From Bacillus pumilus (lineage in GTDB: Bacteria; Bacillota; Bacilli; Bacillales; Bacillaceae): a DNA stretch of 64,000 nucleotides. Location: assembly GCF_038738535.1 (NCBI RefSeq), contig NZ_CP046128.1, positions 2,108,001 through 2,172,000 of the forward strand. Direction: 5' to 3'. The translations under genes and the position numbers were made by a program. The notes under the pieces were generated by a model. The model was not told where the DNA came from, did no database searches, and worked only from the letters and a program-made list of their open reading frames with translations. Below are positions 20,362 through 29,381 of this stretch, piece after piece (the first letter of the stretch is position 1; every line of letters starts with the position of its first letter).

Positions 20362-20391
20362 AAAAAGACTGTAAACACGAGGTTTACAGTC
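20362..20391 (-). terminator. Terminator of efp, proximal copy
   Basis: GACTGTAAAC/GTTTACAGTC stem followed by TTTTT on the minus strand, 13 bases after the efp stop codon. Confidence 0.92.
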
Positions 20392-20403
20392 TTTCTTCGT
20401 TCA

Positions 20404-20961
20404 TTACGCTCTTGACACGTATGAACCGTCTGATGTATTAATGACTAGTTTATCTCCTTGGTTCACAAAGAAAGGAACGTTGACGATTAAACCAGTTTCA
20501 GTTTTTGCAGGTTTTGAGCCGCCTGATGTTGTGTCACCTTTAATACCAGGCTCTGTTTCTACTACTTCTAGTTCTACCGTGTTTGGAAGTTCTACTCCAA
20601 GTGTTTCAGCACCGTACATCACAATTTGAACCGACATATTTTCTAGCAAATATTTCAGCTCATCTTTAATTTGTGTTTCACTTAGTTCAAGCTGCTCATA
20701 AGAACTTGTATCCATGAAGACATGCTGGTCGCCATTTGCGTACAAGTACTGCATTGTTTTTGTTTCAATTTGAGCTTTCGCTACTTTTTCGCCTGCACGG
20801 AATGTTTTTTCTTGAATGGCACCAGTACGCAGGTTACGCAGTTTCGAACGAACAAACGCTGCGCCTTTCCCTGGCTTTACGTGTTGGAAATCCACTACAC
20901 GCCAAATACCGCCGTCCACTTCAATTGTCAGGCCTGTACGAAAATCGTTTACTGAAATCAT
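20404..20961 (-). CDS. efp: Translation elongation factor P
   Basis: Rescues ribosomes stalled at polyproline. The 185 residues form three beta-barrel domains. The modified lysine is Lys32 in KPGKGAAF, the site that carries 5-aminopentanol in B. subtilis. The C-terminal domain ends [17 protein letters not shown]. It is 25 bases downstream of the pepQ-like gene, probably in one operon. Confidence 0.97.
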   Translation of the reverse strand: MISVNDFRTGLTIEVDGGIWRVVDFQHVKPGKGAAFVRSKLRNLRTGAIQEKTFRAGEKVAKAQIETKTMQYLYANGDQHVFMDTSSYEQLELSETQIKDELKYLLENMSVQIVMYGAETLGVELPNTVELEVVETEPGIKGDTTSGGSKPAKTETGLIVNVPFFVNQGDKLVINTSDGSYVSRA

Positions 20962-20986
20962 TTTGTCATCCTCCTACATTTCACCA

Positions 20987-22048
20987 TCATAATATGATAA
21001 GTTCTTTCGGTGAGTGGGTCAATCGTTTATTGCCGTCAGCTGTCAGGACAATATCATCCTCAATTCTCACGCCGCCGACATCCGGCAAGTAAATTCCCGG
21101 CTCAACTGTCACGACCATTCCTTCTTCTAAGACGACCTCTGATCGTGAGGAAAGGCCTGGCGCTTCATGTACTTCCATCCCTAGCCCGTGGCCAGTTGAG
21201 TGCCCGAAGTATTGACCATAGCCATACTTTTCAATGATGTCACGTGTGATGCGATCAGCTTCTTTTCCTGTTAAGCCTGGCTTGATTCTATCCACACCAG
21301 CGTTTTCTGCTTCTAATACGATATGATAAATTTCCTTTAGCTTATCGCTCGGTGTGCCGACAGCAATCGTTCTTGTCATATCAGAACAATAACCTTTATA
21401 GTAAGCACCAAAATCGAGTGTGACTAAATCACCAGATTCAATCACCTTTTCACTCGCTCTTCCGTGCGGCAGGCTTGAACGAACACCTGAGGCGACAATC
21501 ATATCGAATGAAGATCCTTCAGCGCCTTCTTTTCTCATGAAAAATTCAAGCTCGTTCATGACAGCAATTTCCGTCAAGCCCGGCTTGATGTAAGTGAGAA
21601 TATGATCAAAGGCGTGATCTGCAATCTTCGCAGCTTCCTCTAATATCTTAATCTCTTCACTAGACTTAATCAAGCGCAACTTTTCAACTGATTCTGAGAC
21701 CGGAACAAGCTCTATATCGCCTGCTTTATCTGCATACTGCTGGTACGTGGCAAATGTCATATGATGTTGTTCAAACCCAAGGCGTTTTATCCCAAATTCC
21801 TTTGCCGTTTGGACTGCGGTTTCCACGATGTTTCCTTTATGTTCAATAATGTCGTAGCCTTTTACTTGGTCCTTTGCTTGCTCTGTATAACGGAAATCCG
21901 TGATAAAAGCTGCCTGGTCCTTTGAAACAACTGCAAGACCGGCTGAGCCAGTAAAGCTGGTCATGTACTGTAAATTAAAGCTGCTCGTAATGACAAGACC
22001 ATCGATCTCTAATTCAGATAAAAGTGCTTTTAACTTTTCAAGTTTCAT
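20987..22048 (-). CDS. yqhT: M24-family Xaa-Pro dipeptidase-like aminopeptidase (YqhT)
   Basis: Metallopeptidase predicted to remove N-terminal residues preceding proline. The 353-residue pita-bread fold has metal ligands in TLDFGAYYKGYCSDMT, HSTGHGLGMEVHE, VTVEPGIYLP and GVRIEDDI. An N-terminal creatinase-like domain spans about 1-125. Its start overlaps the aroQ stop, so it is in the aroQ-yqhT-efp operon. Confidence 0.93.
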   Translation of the reverse strand: MKLEKLKALLSELEIDGLVITSSFNLQYMTSFTGSAGLAVVSKDQAAFITDFRYTEQAKDQVKGYDIIEHKGNIVETAVQTAKEFGIKRLGFEQHHMTFATYQQYADKAGDIELVPVSESVEKLRLIKSSEEIKILEEAAKIADHAFDHILTYIKPGLTEIAVMNELEFFMRKEGAEGSSFDMIVASGVRSSLPHGRASEKVIESGDLVTLDFGAYYKGYCSDMTRTIAVGTPSDKLKEIYHIVLEAENAGVDRIKPGLTGKEADRITRDIIEKYGYGQYFGHSTGHGLGMEVHEAPGLSSRSEVVLEEGMVVTVEPGIYLPDVGGVRIEDDIVLTADGNKRLTHSPKELIIL

Positions 22049-22488
22049 GATACTGCTCCCCCTTCACTCACTAAATAACGAATCGCCAATTTATACCCTT
22101 CTAAACCAAGACCAACGATTTGCCCTTGGCATACTGGAGCAAGTACAGAATGATGGCGGAATTCCTCTCTCTTATGAACGTTTGAGATATGTACTTCGAC
22201 GACGGATAAAGAAATACTTGCAATGGCATCTCTCAGCGCATAGCTGTAGTGTGTAAAAGCACCCGGGTTAAACACGACTCCATCGTACTGATCTTCTGCC
22301 TCGTGGAGCGCATCAATCAAATCCCCTTCGTGATTCGATTGAAAGAACGTTAACTGGATATTGGCTCTTTCTGCAAACTGGAACAAATCCGTTTCTAAAT
22401 CTGTCAGCGTCTTACTTCCGTAAACAGCCGGCTCTCTTTTGCCAAGCCTATTTAAATTGGGCCCATTCAGCACAAGAAAATGAGGCAT
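22045..22488 (-). CDS. aroQ: Type II 3-dehydroquinate dehydratase
   Basis: Converts 3-dehydroquinate to 3-dehydroshikimate in the shikimate pathway. The 147-residue flavodoxin-like dodecameric enzyme has NGPNLNRLGKREPAVYG at the N terminus, QSNHEGDLIDALHEA, NPGAFTHYSYALRDA and VEVHISNVHKREEFRHHS. It is called yqhS in B. subtilis. Confidence 0.96.
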   Translation of the reverse strand: MPHFLVLNGPNLNRLGKREPAVYGSKTLTDLETDLFQFAERANIQLTFFQSNHEGDLIDALHEAEDQYDGVVFNPGAFTHYSYALRDAIASISLSVVEVHISNVHKREEFRHHSVLAPVCQGQIVGLGLEGYKLAIRYLVSEGGAVS

Positions 22489-22596
22489 ACAACCACTCCT
22501 TCACCCTAATTCAATCTATATCGAGATCTGTTTCTTTTTCCTTAGAAACCTTTCGTTTCCAAAAATATTTTATCATATGAATAGGTGATTTACACT

Positions 22597-23124
22597 TTAT
22601 TCTGTCTTTTTCCCGAGAGCCCTTGCAAGCTTCTGACTCGTTAATTCATTATATTCAAACGAAATACTGTACCCGACAAACATGCCATATAAAATATATA
22701 GGCAAAATGTCGTGATGATGGTGCTTTGCTGCAAATCTTGGACTTGCTTTACATCTGGGAAAATCGGATTAAATACGTAAAAAACGAGCAGCCATAAAAG
22801 CGCGCCATATATCAGCCCCATCCAATAGCCTTTGATTCGTTTTAAAACCCCATAATAAATAAAGGCTGCTCCAATCGATAAAACCCCTAAAAGCACAATA
22901 CTAATAAAAGTGCCAAGTCCTCCCTTTTTCCACTCTCCGAGCACAAATGGCTGAAGGAGCATATTGGGACTCACCTCTGAGAAATGAAACATATGGGTCA
23001 GAAACCCGATAAAGCCCCAAAAAACACCGCCAACAAAGCCTGTCGCAGCTGCTCTTGCCAACAGCGATGACGTTTGTACAGACTGATTTTTTTCTTCTTG
23101 GTTTTTCTTTTCATCACGTTTCAT
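22597..23124 (-). CDS. yqhR: YqhR-family membrane protein
   Basis: In 175 residues, a charged Lys/Glu-rich start is followed by four hydrophobic segments (about 28-48, 70-92, 98-118, 140-160). The function is unknown. It is divergent from yqhQ across a 222-base gap. Confidence 0.88.
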   Translation of the reverse strand: MKRDEKKNQEEKNQSVQTSSLLARAAATGFVGGVFWGFIGFLTHMFHFSEVSPNMLLQPFVLGEWKKGGLGTFISIVLLGVLSIGAAFIYYGVLKRIKGYWMGLIYGALLWLLVFYVFNPIFPDVKQVQDLQQSTIITTFCLYILYGMFVGYSISFEYNELTSQKLARALGKKTE

Positions 23125-23346
23125 TTGTGAACACCTCCAGCAAGTAGTATGTCCAAAATGTCATAAAAAAAAGGATTTCCATCCGTGAGTGTAAAATTTT
23201 TATAACAGGGTATACTGGCTAAAAAGAGGTAGATAGAATTCTAGTAGATAATCGACCTGTGCGCTAGTGATTTCCCCTCATTTCCTGTACAATAAAGGTA
23301 TAAGGAAATGCATGTAAATTACAGGAAACAGGCAGGTTGATGAAAT

Positions 23347-24303
23347 ATGTCCAATCAAACAAAACGTCCAGCATATGGAGGGCAGGCAGTTGTCGAAGGT
23401 GTCATGTTTGGAGGTAAAAAGAACTATGTGACAGCGATTCGGCGAAAGGATCAGTCCATTGAGTTTTTGAAGCTTCCCCGGACCTCCAATAAACGAACCG
23501 CCTTTCTCAAGAAAATTCCCTTTGTCAGGGGTGTTGCTGCACTTGTTGAAGCAAGCGCAAATGGCAGTAAGCACTTGAACTTCTCCAGCGAGCGCTATGA
23601 CTTAGATCCTTCAGAAGATCATACTCTTGAAAAAGAACAAAAAAGCTCGAAATTATCCATGATTTTCGGCATTGCTGTAATCGGAGTTCTCTCTCTTCTC
23701 TTTAGTAAATTTGTCTTTACCCTAGTACCTGTCTTTTTAGCTGAACTGGTGCGGCCCGTCTTTTCAGGGAATTTCGCACAAATCGCAGTGGAAACATTCT
23801 TTAAACTGGTCCTGTTATTAGGCTACATTTACTTTATTTCCATGACCCCTTTAATTAAAAGGGTATTTCAATATCATGGCGCAGAACATAAAGTCATAAA
23901 CTGCTATGAACAGAATCTTGACATCACAGTGGAAAATGTCCAAAAACAATCACGGCTGCATTATCGATGCGGCAGCAGCTTTATTTTATTCACTGTCATT
24001 GTCGGAATGTTCGTCTATTTACTCGTACCGACAGATCCTTTATGGGTGAGAGTTCTGAATCGCTTGGCGCTCATTCCGGTTGTTCTGGGCATTTCATTTG
24101 AAGTGCTTCAGCTCACGAACAAACTCCGAGAAGTGCCTGTGCTTAAAGTGCTTGGCTATCCTGGCCTTTGGCTGCAATTGCTCACAACAAAAGAACCCTC
24201 TGGCGATCAAGTCGAGGTAGCCATTGCAAGTTTTAATGAACTTCTTCGTTTAGAGGAAGCGTCTGAGAAACAAGCGTCAGATTCTGCTCATCAAGTGATC
24301 TAA
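23347..24303 (+). CDS. yqhQ: DUF1385 membrane protein YqhQ
   Basis: In 318 residues, GGQAVVEGVMF is the family-defining N-terminal motif. Several membrane segments follow (about 98-135, 150-175, 212-245), with FQYHGAEHKVINCYE in the cytoplasmic loop. The biochemical role is not established. It is followed by yqhP on the same strand. Confidence 0.93.
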   Translation: MSNQTKRPAYGGQAVVEGVMFGGKKNYVTAIRRKDQSIEFLKLPRTSNKRTAFLKKIPFVRGVAALVEASANGSKHLNFSSERYDLDPSEDHTLEKEQKSSKLSMIFGIAVIGVLSLLFSKFVFTLVPVFLAELVRPVFSGNFAQIAVETFFKLVLLLGYIYFISMTPLIKRVFQYHGAEHKVINCYEQNLDITVENVQKQSRLHYRCGSSFILFTVIVGMFVYLLVPTDPLWVRVLNRLALIPVVLGISFEVLQLTNKLREVPVLKVLGYPGLWLQLLTTKEPSGDQVEVAIASFNELLRLEEASEKQASDSAHQVI

Positions 24304-24341
24304 CTTATAAATCCGGTAAATTCCTTCGGAGGTGGACAGTT

Positions 24342-24737
24342 ATGAATCGCCGAGTACATCCTGCTTTTACCATTATTTTCGCTTTAGGTATTTTGGGATT
24401 TGTGTATTTACTCACAACGAATCCAGGCAGACTTTTTACAATGCTGCTATCAGTTGTGATCATTGGAGCGGCTCTATTTTTCCTATTTAGATGGCTGATG
24501 AATCGAAGAACTGGAACAGAGGGCAATCTTTATCGTAAAGCAGTCAAACAATCAAAACGTCGCTACCAGCAGCCTAAACCAAAAACGAAAAGCCAGATGA
24601 AAAATCGGGTCACTCATTTGCGAAGCGTGCCGACTGACCACAAGTCTAAGCCCGTCCTTCTCAAAAAGAAAAGCCAAACACAGTTAACTGTGATTGAAGG
24701 CAAGAAAAACAAAAAGAAAAATCGCGCCTTGTTTTAA
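24342..24737 (+). CDS. yqhP: Small membrane protein YqhP
   Basis: The first ~55 residues of this 131-residue protein hold two hydrophobic helices, and the rest is a strongly basic tail rich in Lys, Arg and Gln. CGGAGGTGG lies upstream of the ATG. It converges on yqhO, which it overlaps by 4 bases. The function is unknown. Confidence 0.85.
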   Translation: MNRRVHPAFTIIFALGILGFVYLLTTNPGRLFTMLLSVVIIGAALFFLFRWLMNRRTGTEGNLYRKAVKQSKRRYQQPKPKTKSQMKNRVTHLRSVPTDHKSKPVLLKKKSQTQLTVIEGKKNKKKNRALF

Positions 24738-25609
24738 AATGTCCAGCTTTTTAAAAATTGCTCGGCTTTCTGTCTGCCTAGATCGACAAGCGCCTTTTTC
24801 TTTTCTGTCATCAGATGAAAATCAGTGGCAATGACGTGTTCTACAGGAATAAAAATAACATGACGTTCGTGTTTTGTGGCAATGTGTCTTTCGTCATGAG
24901 CACCACGCATCGTTTCAAAAAGAGCGCCAAACAGTTCAAACGCATTGCGGATGGAGTGTTGAGGGCGTTCTTTTTCGTTTGGGGTTAATGTGACACCGAC
25001 GAACGGTCTTTTTTTCTCTTCCGCAAACAACCAAATTGGAAAATTGCTAAGCACTCCTCCATCCACAATGGTACAAATGCCTTTTGATGACCTTAGTTTG
25101 ACAGGCTCGAAAAAATACGGCAGGCTGCAACTCATCCGAATCGCCCTTGCAACGGAAAAGCGCTCTGGATTTAAGCCGTATGAAGGAAGGTCGTCTGGCA
25201 GCACGAGGATTTTCCCATTTGTTAAATCAGAGGCAACAATTTTCAGCGAATCTTTTTTGAGATCTCCAAATACGGTGACCCCTTTTCGTTTCAACACATC
25301 TGTCAGCCATTTTTCCAGCCGGTCGCCTTTGTACAGACCGAGGCGCCAGTAAATGGATACCCACCTGAGCATTTTAAACGGAATGAATTGGCATCTCCTA
25401 TCAAGCAAATGATGTTCATCCATTTCATCTAAAAGCTCCCGAATCTCCTGACTTGTAAAACCTGCTGCGATGAGTGAAGCAATGATCGCTCCAGCACTTG
25501 TACCAGCAAGACGGACAAATTGATATCCTCTCGCTTCAAGCGCTTCATAGGCACCCGCAAGTGCTGCCCCTTTAATGCCTCCACCTGAGAACACACCATC
25601 TATCTTCAT
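24734..25609 (-). CDS. yqhO: Patatin-like phospholipase YqhO
   Basis: Predicted lipid acyl hydrolase. Its 291 residues include the oxyanion loop FSGGGIKG, nucleophile motif GTSAG and catalytic Asp in DGGVLSNFP, the complete patatin dyad. The ATG at 25609 is preferred: AAGGGGG is 7 bases upstream, and an in-frame TTG lies just before it. Confidence 0.92.
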   Translation of the reverse strand: MKIDGVFSGGGIKGAALAGAYEALEARGYQFVRLAGTSAGAIIASLIAAGFTSQEIRELLDEMDEHHLLDRRCQFIPFKMLRWVSIYWRLGLYKGDRLEKWLTDVLKRKGVTVFGDLKKDSLKIVASDLTNGKILVLPDDLPSYGLNPERFSVARAIRMSCSLPYFFEPVKLRSSKGICTIVDGGVLSNFPIWLFAEEKKRPFVGVTLTPNEKERPQHSIRNAFELFGALFETMRGAHDERHIATKHERHVIFIPVEHVIATDFHLMTEKKKALVDLGRQKAEQFLKSWTF

Positions 25610-25678
25610 CAAGGAGCCCCCTTTGATATCACGCTATTAATAGTGTAAGAGCATATGCTTTCAATTAGAACTTTAATC

Positions 25679-25706
25679 AAAAAGGACACCCATGCTGAGG
25701 GTGTCC
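25679..25706 (-). terminator. Duplicated terminator, distal copy (repeat 2)
   Basis: GGACACCC/GGGTGTCC perfect 8-bp stem followed on the minus strand by TTTTT. It is a diverged copy of the hairpin at 25889-25920 on the other side of the repeat element. Confidence 0.85.
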
Positions 25707-25710
25707 TTTC

Positions 25711-25886
25711 AGCGTGTAGACAAACCCTCGCATTCGTTGTCAGGTCTGCGCTCCGGTGCTCACGAATGTCAAATTCGCTCCGCTCCGGTACTCGTCCTTC
25801 CTAGACTGCAAAGGTTTTCAAGTCACGCTGAAAAAAAAGAAGACAAAGGGCTAAAATAAAGTTCATTTTAGCCCTTTGTCAACAAT
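25711..25886. repeat. ~170 bp intergenic repeat, copy 2 (MITE-like)
   Basis: Second copy of the element at 20189-20359. It has the same ends: TGTAGACAAA (25715-25724) and TTTGTCAACA (25875-25884), AGCGTG...CACGCT arms and the AAAGGGCTAAAAT stem-loop. It lies between yqhO and mntR, again downstream of a minus-strand gene and between two copies of that locus's own terminator. No coding frame is supported. Confidence 0.85.
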
Positions 25887-25888
25887 AT

Positions 25889-25920
25889 GAAAGAACACCC
25901 TTGCTGAGGGTGTCCTTTTT
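25889..25920 (-). terminator. Terminator of mntR, proximal copy
   Basis: On the minus strand GGACACCC TCAGCAA GGGTGTTC directly follows the mntR stop codon. The stem has one G-A type mismatch compared with the distal copy at 25679. Confidence 0.75.
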
Positions 25921-25921
25921 C

Positions 25922-26356
25922 TTAAGATTCTTGATTTGTTTGTTCGTTTTTCTTTTGAATCGCTTTCAGCTGAACAGATCGCTCGTCGTTTTCTTCAAAG
26001 AATTGAACGAGATCGCCGATGCGGTCAATGCTGTTCCAGCTGAGATGATGTTCAATGCCTTCTACATCATCATAAATTTTCTCTTCATCTACACCAATGA
26101 TTCTTAAAAATTGCTCTAGCAGTTCATGTCTGTATACGAGACGTTTTCCAATTTTTTTGCCTTTCGGGGTTAAAATTAGACCACGATACTTCTCATAAAT
26201 GAGGTATTCATCTTTATCTAGCTTCTGAACCATTTTTGTTACAGAGGAGGGATGGACAGCGAGTGCTTCTGCAATATCAGAGACTCTGGCATATCCTTTT
26301 TCTTCTATCAGCATATATATTTGTTCAATGTAATCTTCCATACTAGGTGTAGTCAT
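25922..26356 (-). CDS. mntR: Manganese transport regulator MntR
   Basis: DtxR-family repressor that shuts off Mn(II) uptake genes when bound to manganese. In its 144 residues a winged helix (about 1-70) is followed by a dimerisation domain. The known metal ligands are all present at the usual positions: Asp8, Glu11, His77, Glu99, Glu102 and His103. Confidence 0.97.
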   Translation of the reverse strand: MTTPSMEDYIEQIYMLIEEKGYARVSDIAEALAVHPSSVTKMVQKLDKDEYLIYEKYRGLILTPKGKKIGKRLVYRHELLEQFLRIIGVDEEKIYDDVEGIEHHLSWNSIDRIGDLVQFFEENDERSVQLKAIQKKNEQTNQES

Positions 26357-26441
26357 AAAACCCCTCCATAATGCACCTTTACTTAATAATCATAACAATT
26401 CTACACCATCGCCCATTAAAAAACAAGGAGTGTCCACTGTC

Positions 26442-27278
26442 TTAACGCTTGTAATTCCACTCGTCTGAGGCATATTTCGTTTTGGCGAGATGATGAACAA
26501 ACGCTAATTCTTCATCTGTCAGCTCATAAGGCACAAGCTCAATATTTAACCCTTTTTCAAATCCTCGTTTAAACGCAACACGCGCATCGTCTATTGTACA
26601 GGTTCGGTCTGAGATTTCATTGATGGCGACCGCTTTGTTTTTAAAGCTCCGCTGCATCCGCTCTCTCACACGGTCGTTTGGATAAAGAAATAAATCGAAC
26701 AATTTGTCCTCATCAAGGTCAATTAAGATGGAGCCGTGCTGGAGGATCACTCCTTTTTGTCTCGTTTGAGCACTGCCTGCTACCTTTCTGCCTTCTACGA
26801 CAAGCTCATACCAGGAAGGAGCATCGAAGCATACAGACGATCTTGGATTTTTTAAGCTTTCTTTTTCTTTATCTGTACGAGGAATGGCAAAATATGCATC
26901 GAGTCCCAGTTCTTTAAAGCCCTCTAAAATGCCTTCTGAAATGACGCGGTATGCCTCTGTCACCGTCGCTGGCATTTCTGGATGTTCCTCTGACACAATC
27001 ACGCTGTAGGTCAGCTCCTGATCATGAAGAACCCCCCGCCCTCCAGTTGGTCTGCGGACAAACCCAAGACCATAGCGCTCGACTGCTTCCATGTTGATTT
27101 CCTTTTCAACATGCTGAAAATACCCAACAGACAATGTCGCCGGATTCCATCCATAAAAACGGATGACAGGCGGGATGAGCTTCTCACTATGCCAATAAAG
27201 CAAGGCTTCATCCATTGCCATGTTAAAGGCTGGGTCTTGATTTCCTGTATCAATGAAACACCATTTCTCTTTTTGCAT
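26442..27278 (-). CDS. lipM: Octanoyltransferase LipM
   Basis: Transfers octanoate from acyl carrier protein to GcvH in lipoic acid synthesis. The 278-residue BPL/LipA/LipB fold has [18 protein letters not shown] and the catalytic cysteine Cys150 in SSVCFDAP, the same position as in B. subtilis LipM, plus KVAGSAQTR. It fits with the neighbouring gcv genes because GcvH is its substrate. Confidence 0.96.
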   Translation of the reverse strand: MQKEKWCFIDTGNQDPAFNMAMDEALLYWHSEKLIPPVIRFYGWNPATLSVGYFQHVEKEINMEAVERYGLGFVRRPTGGRGVLHDQELTYSVIVSEEHPEMPATVTEAYRVISEGILEGFKELGLDAYFAIPRTDKEKESLKNPRSSVCFDAPSWYELVVEGRKVAGSAQTRQKGVILQHGSILIDLDEDKLFDLFLYPNDRVRERMQRSFKNKAVAINEISDRTCTIDDARVAFKRGFEKGLNIELVPYELTDEELAFVHHLAKTKYASDEWNYKR

Positions 27279-27492
27279 ATAAAAATCCCTTCTCTTTTAC
27301 GTAGTCAATGTTAGATGATGGTGATGGCCACCGGTTTTCTCTCTTCATCAGTCTATCAAATAGGGAACGAATTGAAAATAATTCTTACCATTTATGATGA
27401 CAAGTTTCTTTTGCTTTACTATAATAGTATTTGTCTAAAACGTACCATCAGACAGGCTACTGTGCTGATGCTCAAGAAGGAGTCGAGTTGTA

Positions 27493-27879
27493 TTGTCAAT
27501 ATTCAACTATATCGTCCTCTCACTTTGTGGACTTTTCGTTCTTTATTCCATCGGCAGCTACATTTATCAGCAGCGCATTATGAAAACGCTGACGGAAGCA
27601 GAATTTATTAAAGGTTACCGCAAAGCTCAACTCATTGATGTGAGAGAGCCAAATGAGTTTGAAGGCGGACATATTTTAGGGGCAAGAAACATCCCCCTTT
27701 CCCAGCTAAAGCAGCGCAAAAATGAAATTCGTCCTGACAAGCCTGTTTATCTCTATTGCCAAAACAATTTAAGAAGCGGAAAAGCAGCTCAAACTTTACG
27801 TAAAAACGGCTGTCGTGAGATTTATAATTTAAAAGGCGGCTTTAAAAAATGGGGCGGCCGCATCAAAACAAAGAACTAA
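27493..27879 (+). CDS. yqhL: Membrane-anchored rhodanese-like protein YqhL
   Basis: In 128 residues an N-terminal membrane helix (about 5-22) precedes a rhodanese domain with LIDVREPNEFEGGHILGARNIP and the active-site cysteine in LYCQNNLRSG. The start is TTG with AAGGAG upstream. The sulfur substrate is unknown. Confidence 0.9.
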   Translation: MSIFNYIVLSLCGLFVLYSIGSYIYQQRIMKTLTEAEFIKGYRKAQLIDVREPNEFEGGHILGARNIPLSQLKQRKNEIRPDKPVYLYCQNNLRSGKAAQTLRKNGCREIYNLKGGFKKWGGRIKTKN

Positions 27880-27880
27880 C

Positions 27881-27921
27881 AAAAAAGACTCTGGGAGCGT
27901 GGTCCCCCTGAGTCTTTTTTT
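27881..27921. terminator. Bidirectional terminator between yqhL and gcvPB
   Basis: AAAAAGACTC/GAGTCTTTTT arms with internal GGG/CCC pairing. A and T runs on both sides allow use by the converging yqhL and gcv transcripts. Confidence 0.92.
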
Positions 27922-27923
27922 CT

Positions 27924-29381
27924 TTATCTTTCAAAAACGAGGACTGGATTCCGCGCGGCCTTTGTTTCGTCCATTCGTTTGACGACCGTCGTATGCGGCG
28001 CTTCCTGTACCACTTCTGGATTCTCTTCTGCTTCTTTGGCAATCTGAATCATCGCTTCGATGAAGGCATCAAGAGTTTCTTTTGATTCTGTTTCAGTTGG
28101 TTCAATCATGATACATTCCTCTACATTGAGCGGGAAGTAGATCGTTGGCGGATGATAGCCAAAATCAAGTAATCGTTTAGCAATATCGAGTGTCCGCACA
28201 CCTAATTTTTTCTGACGTTTACCTGAAAGGACAAATTCATGCTTACAGTGACGGTCAAATGGCAAATCGAAATGAGCACTTAAGCGGCGCATCATATAGT
28301 TCGCATTTAACACGGCATTATCCGTTACAGCCTTTAGGCCGTCTGGACCCATAGAGCGAATGTACGCATATGCTCTGACGTTAATGCCAAAGTTGCCATA
28401 GAACGGCTTCACGCGGCCAATTGATTCTGGTCGATCATCATCAAAGTAAAAGCGGCCTTCCTTCTTCACAAGTACCGGCTTTGGCAAGTACGGAATCAAA
28501 TCCTTTTTTACACCAACAGGACCTGAACCAGGGCCTCCGCCTCCGTGTGGACCTGTAAAGGTTTTATGAAGATTTAAGTGAACGACATCAAATCCCATAT
28601 CCCCCGGTCTTGCTCTGCTTAAAACGGCATTCAAGTTGGCTCCGTCATAATAAAGCTTACCGCCAGCTCCATGAACGATTTCAGCCATTTCTAAAATATT
28701 TTCTTCGAATAGGCCGAGTGTATTCGGATTCGTCAGCATTAAAGCAGCTGTTTCTTCATTGACAACACGGCGCAGGTCCTCTAAATCAACAAGCCCATTC
28801 GTATCAGATGCGACGGTAATGGTTTCAAATCCGGCCACTGTCGCAGATGCCGGGTTCGTTCCATGGGCAGAATCAGGCACAATGACTTTTGTTCGCTTAT
28901 GGTCTCCTCTTGCTTCATGGTACGCACGGATCATCATGAGTCCTGTCCATTCCCCGTGTGCTCCTGCCGCAGGCTGTAATGTCACAGCGTCCATCCCAGT
29001 AATTTCTTCAAGATGAGCACCCAGGTCGTGGAGTAACTCTAATGCACCTTGCACAGTGTCTGCCTCCTGTAGTGGATGGACTTGCGCGAAGCCTGCAAGG
29101 CGTGCGACCTTTTCATTAATCTTAGGATTATATTTCATCGTACAAGAGCCAAGAGGATAAAATCCGGAATCGACCCCATGATTACGTCTTGATAATGCTG
29201 TATAATGACGCATGATATCAAGCTCAGATACTTCAGGAAGCTCAGCATCCTCATGACGGATATACGTGTCATCAAATAAAGACGGGATCTCCTGTTCAGG
29301 TACATCTAAATCAGGCAGGCTATAACCAATTCTTCCTTCTTTGGATAATTCAAAAATAAGCGGCTGATCTTGTTTATTCAT
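27924..29381 (-). CDS. gcvPB: Glycine dehydrogenase (decarboxylating) subunit 2
   Basis: PLP-bearing half of the split glycine decarboxylase (P-protein). It has the PLP-lysine motif [17 protein letters not shown], and [12 protein letters not shown] and [14 protein letters not shown] binding segments. I start at the ATG at 29381 (485 aa), inside the end of gcvPA, rather than the in-frame ATG 33 bases upstream. Confidence 0.96.
   Translation of the reverse strand: MNKQDQPLIFELSKEGRIGYSLPDLDVPEQEIPSLFDDTYIRHEDAELPEVSELDIMRHYTALSRRNHGVDSGFYPLGSCTMKYNPKINEKVARLAGFAQVHPLQEADTVQGALELLHDLGAHLEEITGMDAVTLQPAAGAHGEWTGLMMIRAYHEARGDHKRTKVIVPDSAHGTNPASATVAGFETITVASDTNGLVDLEDLRRVVNEETAALMLTNPNTLGLFEENILEMAEIVHGAGGKLYYDGANLNAVLSRARPGDMGFDVVHLNLHKTFTGPHGGGGPGSGPVGVKKDLIPYLPKPVLVKKEGRFYFDDDRPESIGRVKPFYGNFGINVRAYAYIRSMGPDGLKAVTDNAVLNANYMMRRLSAHFDLPFDRHCKHEFVLSGKRQKKLGVRTLDIAKRLLDFGYHPPTIYFPLNVEECIMIEPTETESKETLDAFIEAMIQIAKEAEENPEVVQEAPHTTVVKRMDETKAARNPVLVFER

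Noticed and set aside
24305-24526. 73-codon minus-strand frame opposite yqhP
   Set aside because: Overlaps the start of a recognisable membrane gene and has no ribosome binding site.
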